This document shows positions 57,067-64,000 of a DNA stretch of 64,000 bases, piece by piece. Both the position numbers and the translations under genes were made by a program. Origin of the DNA: Elymus sibiricus (Eukaryota > Streptophyta > Magnoliopsida > Poales > Poaceae); contig CM077666.1 of the NCBI GenBank assembly GCA_039707655.1, positions 298,432,166 to 298,496,165 on the forward strand, in the 5' to 3' direction. Numbering within the stretch: the stretch's first letter is position 1; each line of letters starts with the position of its first letter. The notes beneath the pieces are model-generated. The model had not been told where the DNA came from. It saw nothing but the letters and a program-made list of their open reading frames with translations, and made no database searches.

Positions 57067-57290
57067 CACTACAAAATTTGCTCTATTCAGTGACAAAAAC
57101 CCTGACGACGAAAGATGAATCGTCGCCTAAAACCATTTTCTGTGACGGTCCACCGTCACGAGGTGTTTCCCTCCCGGGGCAGGGCCCTAGCCAACTTTGG
57201 CGACGTTCCGGTCTGATTTTTGGCGACGTATTGGGCCGTCACTACGCACGTCCATTTTCTGGGACGAGTCTCGGTGTCACAGTTAATGTT
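57067..57290. repeat. 5' terminus and subterminal repeats of N
   Basis: The terminal inverted repeat is followed by GTGACAAAAACCCTGACGAC, GTGACGGTCCACCGTCACGA and GGCGACGT-type words in both orientations. Confidence 0.7.
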
Positions 57291-57672
57291 GGTGGGTCAT
57301 TTTTTTGTAAATATAAATTGAAAAATAACAAGTAATTGTTTTTCAGCTAACTCATTTAGCAGGATCTCTTTTCATAATAGCGGGAACTTGGAATTGGGAT
57401 CGTCCAGTTCCCTCCTAACAAAGGGAATTGCGATCATCGGCTTAGGGCCCTCTGTCATACCACACCCCCAGCAGCGAGTCAAGAGGCCAGCACGGCGAGG
57501 TGAACGTGGCTGCGAGGGTACGGCGAGGCCATGCGCCACAGTTGAAGGGCGAAGTCACGCGCGACAACGGCAACGTCAAACAGGGGCGATTTCAGGTGAG
57601 ATCTGTTTACTGAAAAACATCATAGTAGCAAATATCAGGTGCGTTCTATTTACTTTTCATGTTGTACATGCA

Positions 57673-60248
57673 ATGGATCGTGGTTGGATTACTCATGGAA
57701 CGGCCCTCACGCCACCATACATGGCTGACGTGAATCAGTTTATGGAATTCGCGCTTGCTCACAACAACGGGGCCGAAGATATATTGTGCCCATGCAGAAA
57801 TTACCGTAATGGGATCCATGAAACTATTGATGTTGTCAGATGTCACGTAAATGTCACTTGTATGCTCAGGTCCTATACGATGTGGATCTATCATGGGGAA
57901 TCAGGGTACATCGATACACACAATTGTACTGCCAATGATGATGGTTATGAATCTGACGACTCAGATGATTTTGAGCTGTACCAACAATCTGTGTTCGATA
58001 TGGTGGGAGCTCTAGTGGATGGCATGGGCAGAACAGCTGGAAATAAAGAAGATGCATCTGGTGGGTTGGACATTTTTAAGAAGCTCAACGAAGAAGCGAT
58101 GAAACACCTTCACAAGGAATGTGGCAGTATGACAGAGATGGCATTCATTATTAGGGTGCTTCATATCAAAACATATACGCGTATGACCAACAAGACATTC
58201 AATATGCTTTGTCAGCTGTTGAATACTGCTTTGCCTAAGGTGGACTTTCCGAAATCTTACGTTGATGCTAAGAGAGCTCTTTCTGATCTTTGTCTTGGAT
58301 ACCAGACAATTCATGTATGCAAGTATGACTGCATTTTGTATTGGGGAGACTATGCCAACAGTACTCACTGTCCCCACTGTGGTACATCAAGGTGGAGACA
58401 CGTCGATGGGAAGAAAAAGGTTCCTCACAAGATCCTTCGATGCTTTCCGATGATCCCACGTTTACAAAGATTTTTTTCTTCGAGAGAAATATCATACCAC
58501 ACCCGATGGCACAAGGAAAAGAGGGTTCAAGAGGCTAATGTAATGAGGCATCGTGTTGATGGCGATGCATGGAAGTACTTCGATGGAAAACATGAAGGAT
58601 TTGCTAAAGATGCATGCAACTTGAGGTTAGGATTTGCAACTGATGGATTCAATCCCTTTGGACACATGAGCAGTGCATACAATATGTGGCCTGTTTTTGT
58701 CATTCCATACAACTTCCCACCCTGGATGTGCATGGACCAATCCAATTTCATGATGGCATTGCTGATTCCTGGAAAATACTCACCAGGAAAGGATTTTCGT
58801 GTATTTATGCAGCCACTGATAGCAGATATGCAAAAGCTGTGGGATGGTGTGGTAACAACAGATGTATGCACGGGAGAACCTTTCAATTTGCGTGTGATGC
58901 TTATTTGGTCCATTCATGATTATCCTTCATATGGCACTACCTCCGGCCGAAGCACAAAGGGTTATTACGCATGTGTGCATTGCGATGAGAATCCTTGCTT
59001 TCAGAAACTAAAAAATAAAATTGAATACATTGGCCATCGACGATTCCTTCCTGGAAAACATCGTTTTAGGAAGCAGAAAAAACCATTTAATAACAAGACA
59101 GAGCATAGGGGTCGACCAAGGAAGTTCACAAGAGAAAAAGTTGATCTGTACTTATGGCTTGCTAAGGAGAATTTCAAACCAGGGAAGTACCTTGATAATG
59201 CTAGTAGAAAGAGAAAGCACACGGATAATAATCCCGCATGTCACCTGAGGGCGAGCTTACATGATTTGCCATACTGGAAGGATATCTTGTTACCTCACAA
59301 CCTGGATGTTATGCACATTGAGAAGAACATATGTGAGAGTATCATTGGTACACTCCTTGAACTTGATGGTAAGAACAAGGATATCATCAGTGCAAGATTG
59401 GATTTACAGCATATGGAGATGTGGGATGATCAATGGCTACAAAAAGATCCGAAGAAGGAGCGTTCTTACAAAAAGTATCCTACACCATGGACACTTAGTA
59501 AGGAAAACAAAATAAAGATGTGCAAGTTTCTGGCTAATGTCAAAGTCCCAGACGGTCATGCTACAAACCTGGCTACATATGTGGATGTTGAGACTGGTAA
59601 ATTACACGGTCTGAAGACGCATGATTACCACATACTCCTGCAGACTATCTTACCAGCTGGTCTGAGAGGCATTGTCTCCAAGGAGATGTATGAGGCTATC
59701 GCTTTACTAGGAAGATTCTTTAAGGAGTTGTGTGCCAAGACATTAAGAATCGACGTCGTGAAGAAATTGAGAGATGACATTCCTGAAATTCTTTGCAAGC
59801 TTGAGAAGCTCTTCCCACCTGCTTTCTTTGACGTAATGGTGCACCTAGTTGTACACCTTTCGGATGAGGCACTACTAAGGGGACCTGTCCAGTATGGTTG
59901 GATGTTTCCAGTTGAGAGAAGGCTTGGGTACCTCAAGTCAACTGTGCGTAATAAAGCAAGGCCCGAAGGCTCAATTGCGGAGTCCTATATCGGCGATGAG
60001 TGCTTGATCTTTTGCTCCAGATATTTGAAAGAAGACATAGAGACCAGTTTTAACAAGCCAGATAGGAACATCAGTACGAATGATAAGAAGAAGAAAAAGC
60101 AGAAATCTATGAGAGGAAGCCTAGGCATATTTTCAGATGGTGGTCCTATTGGCATTGGGGCTGCCCACAAGAAAACATGCTCTGAGGATTGGGGGAAAAT
60201 GCATAGATATATACTTGAGAACTGTCCAGAAGTAGAGAAGTACATGGA
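57673..60248 (+). CDS. TNPD-like CACTA transposase, exon with catalytic domain (Transposase_21)
   Basis: The start MDRGWITHGTALTPPYMADV is chosen because the transposase-associated domain (PF13963) normally begins here; the frame is also open for 95 codons upstream. Domains over 858 codons: PF13963 at about 3-75; Transposase_21/tnp2 (PF02992) at about 155-560, with ATDGFNPFG (Asp about 324), LIWSIHDYPSYGT (Asp about 416) and MHIEKNICES (Glu about 550) as the likely DDE set and CPHCGTSRW/YACVHCDENPC as paired cysteines; and a DUF4218-type block (HLVVHLSDEALLRGPVQYGW) at about 650-760. No stop or frameshift. The exon ends in GA|GTAAGT. It would cut and join the CACTA termini in the nucleus. Full activity is doubtful because exon 2 has stops. 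Confidence 0.85.
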
Positions 60249-60340
60249 GTAAGTTTCAATCACCTAACTAAGTCGTACTACAACGTTGCTAACGAGTTTA
60301 TCTTAACTAAGTTCATGACTAGTTTACTTCTTTTCTACAG

Positions 60341-61238
60341 GGTTCACAAGGAAGAATTAAAGAAAAGGGGTGTGCGAAACTTGGAGCAGAAGCACAAGGC
60401 AAAGTTTATTGACTAGTTTGCAGATCATGTAAGGAAGTTAAGAAATGCGCCTGAAGATATAAAACAGCTATCAAAAGGGCCAGACATGTGTGTACGTCCG
60501 TGGGATGCATGCACTGTCAATGGTGTTAGGTTCCGTACCATGGATTCTGAAAAGGACCGAAGGACTCAAAATTCAGGCGTCATGATGAAGGTAGGTGTTG
60601 TAAACTCTGAAGAAGAGAGGGAACTATACGGGGTGCTGAAGCTAGTTCTTGAGGTCAATTGCGGAGACAGATCAATATTTCTGTTTAGATGTGATTGGTT
60701 TGACCTTGATGGCCTAAAAAAGAAAAGCTTGAAGATGAAGTTTGATGAGTTTTTGAGAAGCGTGAATACTTCCGCATTCTGGTACCAGGACGCTCCATTC
60801 ATGCTGGCGTCCCAAGCTACCACATGTATTTACTTGGAGGACACAAAGTTTGGTCACCCATGGAAGGTGGTTGTGCCTATTGGGTCCAGAGGCACATATG
60901 ATGTTCTAGAAAATTTTGATGGTCAGCAGGATGTGACTGTACAAGCCTATCAAGAAGACGGCCATTCTTCACCACATCATTTTGTTGTGGATGTTGAGGA
61001 TGAAGTGGAGGATCATGAAGCTGCCGGAGATGTTGAGGATGAAGAGGAGGAAGATGATGCCGTACCAAATGTTCACCACGAAAGAGAAGAATCATTAGGG
61101 GTTTCAGTTCCTGCTAGTGTTGTGGAAGAAATTTGGCATAAATTTGAGTAGGGCAAGGAAGACTTTAACATGAGCGAGGATGAACCGGTCGACGAGGAGG
61201 AAATAGGTCCAGATGAGATGGACAGTGATCTTGATTAA
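60341..61238 (+). pseudogene. C-terminal exon of the TNPD-like transposase, two in-frame stops
   Basis: The acceptor TTTCTACAG|GG joins in phase to exon 1 (…YM-E-VHKEELKKRG). The block VKVGVVNSEEE-like text, LKLVLEVNCGDRSIFLFRCD and FDLDGLKKKS is the DUF4216-type domain usual at this place in grass CACTA transposases. It ends in a long acidic tail (VEDEVEDHEAAGDVEDEEEE) and the TAA at 61236-61238. TAG codons interrupt at FID*FADH (about 60413) and WHKFE*GKED (61149-61151). The first removes the DUF4216 part from any product, so exon 1 alone may be translated. Confidence 0.7.
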
Positions 61239-61434
61239 AAGCTGTGTTACTTGGCTGTTTAAGATGCTTATGTAATGTCGTATTAGGGAGACTCATGTTG
61301 AATATCACAGACATTTCTTGAATTTTCTATCATATATTTATGAAAGTGCCTAAAACTAGTTTCGAAATGTATCCATTTTATGTCCAAAAGGGTTTACAAA
61401 AAGTTCTGAAAGTAATCAGATCATTTTATATAAT
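61239..61434. other. Spacer between convergent transposase and GRF genes
   Basis: 196 bp, AT-rich, between the stop of the transposase (plus) and the stop of the GRF gene (minus). Probably both 3' UTRs. Confidence 0.5.
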
Positions 61435-62256
61435 TCACCTGACAAAGATCTTCAGGAGAGCATACATAAGTACACATCCACCTATGACAGACAGTGCAGC
61501 TAAATCCCTTCTATCCCTGCTCTTAATGGCGTGCTTCAGGTAGAGGTTTGCCACCTTTCTCTCTTCTTTCATGCAAGCTATCTGCTTGTCTTTCTCCATA
61601 TTTGATTTCTGTAGCACCAAATTTTCTTCAGCCAGCTTGTGGATTACAGTCCTCGCTCTCCCCTTCCATTCTTCATCCATCCACTTCAAATATCCACATG
61701 TGTCATATCCCTATAGTACCGGAAAAAAGTGGAGTTAAATTGTGGATGTAACTGATGAACGCAGAACATAGAAAACAATTTGTTTTATTTCAAACCTCTT
61801 TTGGGCAGACCAGAAACCTACGCCCGAAATCAAATCCGTCAGTGCAGACTCTACGGATTGGGGTACACAGGTGCCCGCATGTCTCTATCCTCTGTATTCT
61901 GCAGAACTGAGGACTTTGCTCGGACATCGGAATACTATGGTTTACCATAGGGAGGATTTCACCATCCTATTCACATATACTAGAACGTTCAGTGAACAAA
62001 TAACGCACCGCGTTTCATGAGGGACATGGGTGGCGGGTTGAATTACCTGTGTTGGCTTTTTCCTTCCGAACAGCAGCTCCAATGTGATCTTCCATTCGCC
62101 AGGCAAGTCACCGCTGCCGCCTCCACGAGTGATGCTTTCGCCGCCAACACCGCTTGTGATGCTGTCGCCGCTACCGGCGGCGACACGAGGATTGCTTGTC
62201 GCCCCCGTCGATCCTACAACCCGGCGACCCTCCTTCTTGCCTCCGTGCGTGGACAT
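61435..62256 (-). CDS. GRF-type zinc-finger protein with C-terminal membrane segment
   Basis: Three-exon model on the minus strand: 62256-62047 (MSTHGGKKEGRRVVGSTGAT...GRKKPTQ), about 61902-61796, and 61710-61435; the GT-AG sites at 62046, 61795 and 61711 are clear. The exact exon 2 acceptor is uncertain. Exon 2 has TCGHLCTPIRRVCTDGFDFG then RRFLVCPKE and exon 3 begins GYDTCGYLKWMDEEW: together the C-H-C-C spacing with GRRF and C.Y.KW of plant GRF zinc fingers. Then comes a Lys/Glu-rich coiled coil and a hydrophobic end (LAALSVIGGCVLMYALLKIF), a likely membrane anchor. No stops were found. Such proteins are common in grass genomes and often sit in transposons. Its role is unknown. Confidence 0.6.
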
Positions 62257-62479
62257 CTTTCACCCCTTGGAGGCTAGGGTTTCGCTCGGGGTGTGATGGT
62301 GAACGGGAAAGACAAAGATTTGACAAGGTAGTATTCGAAGGTACCGCTTTTAAGGGCCGACAGGTACATTAATTGACTTAATAGTACGATACCACAAGTG
62401 TTCATAACATTGCAACACACAACTTCAGCATAAATCGGCCAAGTTCAAAAGAATTTAAATTACATAAATCATAATAAAA
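62257..62479. other. Spacer between the GRF gene and exonuclease pseudogene
   Basis: 223 bp without a supported gene; would contain the GRF promoter on the minus strand. Confidence 0.4.
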
Positions 62480-63244
62480 CTAATATCTCCCATGCCGCGC
62501 CTTCTGCATTCTGCGTTGCATCCTCTCCGTCTTCTTGATGTTTTCATGGATGGCCAGCATCACTTGCCTTTCTTTCGCTTCTAGCCGACCTTGCTCGATG
62601 AGGTAGATCCATCTCCATACGGCTAAGCATGCGTACGCGTCCATGCACATGTACGCGATTTGTGCATCACACAGCTCCACAGCCCAGAGTTGGTGATACT
62701 GCACATCGAACAGATTCTTAATCTCTTCATAGAATTCATCAACGATCAATCCAGCTACTTCCCCGAGCGAATTCAAAGCCTTGTTTGACTTATCCTTAAC
62801 AGCCCATTCGGCCTGGATGTCCTTGTAGTTTGTGACCCTTAAGCCCAAGAGCTCCAACAGTTGTTTGTCACGCAGGATGGAAAAACTTACGAATGTATAC
62901 TGTTCCTTGAGGAGGAACTTCCGCAAGGATGTGCTCACCCTTGGCGACTGGCATACCTAGTAAACGAGACAACTAGAGTCATCGCAAAGCTGGATGACCG
63001 TTGCCTTGTCCTATGAGGGAGTGTACTCGAGGTCTATGCCGACGAAGACCAGTTCATACGCTCGCAAGTACGCCTCGCTCTCTTGTATCCACGTGTCGAC
63101 GACGCTGATCTTGTTGGTGCACACGGTGCGGATGGTGCGGCCGCCGTGGAGGTCGACACGGCATTCCTGAGTGAACAGGGCTAGTAAGCCCGGCGTCACC
63201 GTCCTATCGCCGCCAAGGGCGCCGTAAGATCCAGCGCGAGACAT
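62480..63244 (-). pseudogene. 3'-5' exonuclease (Werner/DEDDy-like) remnant, two stops
   Basis: One frame from ATG 63244 (MSRAGSYGALGGDRTVTPGL) to 62480. It has the three exonuclease motifs of the DnaQ/PF01612 fold: FVGIDLEYTPS (D-x-E), FVSFSILRDKQLLELLGL (second Asp) and AYMCMDAYACLAVWRW (Tyr-x3-Asp). The length, 255 codons, is near that of grass exonuclease-domain proteins I know. TAG codons at 63011-63013 and 62957-62959 break it just after the first motif. It is divergent in strand to the transposase and probably a captured host gene fragment or family passenger. Without read-through it makes only the first 77 residues, so it is inactive. Confidence 0.7.
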
Positions 63245-64000
63245 GGTGCTAGTGATAGAAAGATGCGGGGAGATATTGAGAGTGGAATGGGGAAGGCGGT
63301 GGAGAGGGGAGTTGGCAACTGCTTAAATCGTGGTGGGAGACGAGAAGGCCGTCGAAGCAGTTTGAACGACGGCCATACCAGGCGTGCGCCATGTAGCCAC
63401 GATCTGACCGCGCCCCGTTCATACGAGGCAGACGAGGAGGCACGGGAAGACTTCACCGTCCGTTGCTTTCTTCTTTCTACACACGGAGACGTGACAGTGC
63501 ATTCCTTTTTTTTCAACACGCAAAGACTATGAAAGTGCTCTCGGTGTATTGTGGAAGCGCTCATATTGTTTCCAAAAGGTGGTCATTCGTTTTGAAAGCC
63601 CTTGCTAGTATTTCTGAAAGTGCTCACACTATTCACAAAAAACATTTGCAGAAAGTTAACAAAGATGCAATCACATATTTTTACATAAGCACCATGAATT
63701 TGTACATAATCACTCCACTTATTCTACGTAAATAAGTATAATACAATAACACGCGACATCTTTGACCTAGTACAATCATAGTTAGAACATATGATCGCTC
63801 AATCTAAATGAACATACTACTAGTTGAATGTAGACACCCAAGTTGTTGCAATAACACACGACACATACTTTTGTGAACATTCACCTATGGAGGCCCCCAC
63901 GTACATAAGCAAAAAATAAAATGTCAAATGCACATACTTTTGTGAACATTCACCTATGGAGGCACCTTTCCGCATGCTCGTGGTATAAGCTCAGAGTATG
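63245..64000. other. Non-coding part of N to the window end
   Basis: 63245-63480 is GC-richer and may be the 5' UTR/promoter of the exonuclease gene (minus strand). The rest is AT-rich. A 33-bp direct repeat beginning CACATACTTTTGTGAACATT occurs at 63862-63894 and 63931-63963 (69-bp period). Confidence 0.5.
63862..63963. repeat. 33-bp direct repeat, 69-bp period
   Basis: CACATACTTTTGTGAACATT plus CACCTATGGAGGC, identical in both copies; the second is cut off from further context by the window end. Confidence 0.8.

Larger units (their letters stand above)
57067..64000 (+). mobile_element. CACTA transposon N, 5' part (autonomous-type, decaying)
   Basis: The 5' terminus CACTACAAAATTTGCTCTAT at 57067 is preceded by GAG (57064-57066), the likely duplication. 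Subterminal GTGACGG/CGTCAC words follow to about 57290. It contains a TNPD-like transposase gene and, on the other strand, a GRF zinc-finger gene and an exonuclease pseudogene. The host LTR does not resume before 64000, so the 3' end is outside. It is the same family as CACTA-2. Confidence 0.85.

Noticed and set aside
60877..61095. His/Pro-rich minus-strand ORF
   Set aside because: Antisense shadow of the acidic tail of the transposase.

Overview
The window looks like intergenic DNA from a Triticeae grass (wheat, Aegilops, barley or rye type). It is a stack of nested LTR retrotransposons and CACTA DNA transposons. I see no ordinary single-copy host gene, no rRNA or tRNA gene and no CRISPR. 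The family-level assignment rests on long LTRs that begin TGATACGTCTCC or TGATACGTCC, tRNA-Asp primer sites, a Copia family with CGGTgggACCG motifs in its LTRs, and CACTA subterminal repeats. Repeat-database names are deliberately withheld or marked tentative. Elements carry working letters A to P.

Layout, left to right. 1-1442: gypsy A (minus, 5' end), inserted in the 3' LTR of element B. 1443-7430: element B (minus, non-autonomous). 7431-14465: end of CACTA-1, interrupted by LTR element P (9183-14236, target duplication GACGG). 14466-18379: 3' half of CACTA-2 with a broken TNPA-like gene. 18380-20664: 3' end of LTR element C. 20665-22617: an unassigned remnant split by a solo LTR (20796-22297, duplication ACGGG). 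22618-30932: element D, same family as B, in an LTR-internal-LTR-internal tandem form. 30930-57066: one Copia-derived element E (minus) broken up by F (33889-42774), the complete CACTA element H (42796-46994, duplication ACA) and a J/K/L cluster (48743-55808). 57067-64000: 5' part of CACTA element N, same family as CACTA-2, inserted in the 5' LTR of E.

Coding capacity. N has a long TNPD-like transposase (Transposase_21) whose catalytic half is open. On the opposite strand it has a GRF zinc-finger/transmembrane gene and a broken 3'-5' exonuclease gene. H has no transposase but holds an apparently intact four-exon gene of unknown function, followed by a near-perfect 53-bp inverted repeat. F and K have gag and retropepsin only. 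B and D have a family-specific acidic protein. E has a Copia gag remnant plus a 'putative plant transposon protein' (PF20167-like) ORF where pol would be expected. No reverse transcriptase or integrase was seen, so every LTR element here is non-autonomous or truncated.

How the parts relate. B, D, K and the 3' part of C share non-coding modules although their LTRs differ, which points to exchange of parts between families. The E LTR carries an array of CGGT-N(3-5)-ACCG palindromes beside a TATA box. The same arrangement recurs inside E upstream of its accessory ORF, suggesting a second, internal promoter. In-frame stops, frameshifts and microhomology deletions show that most of the stack is decaying.
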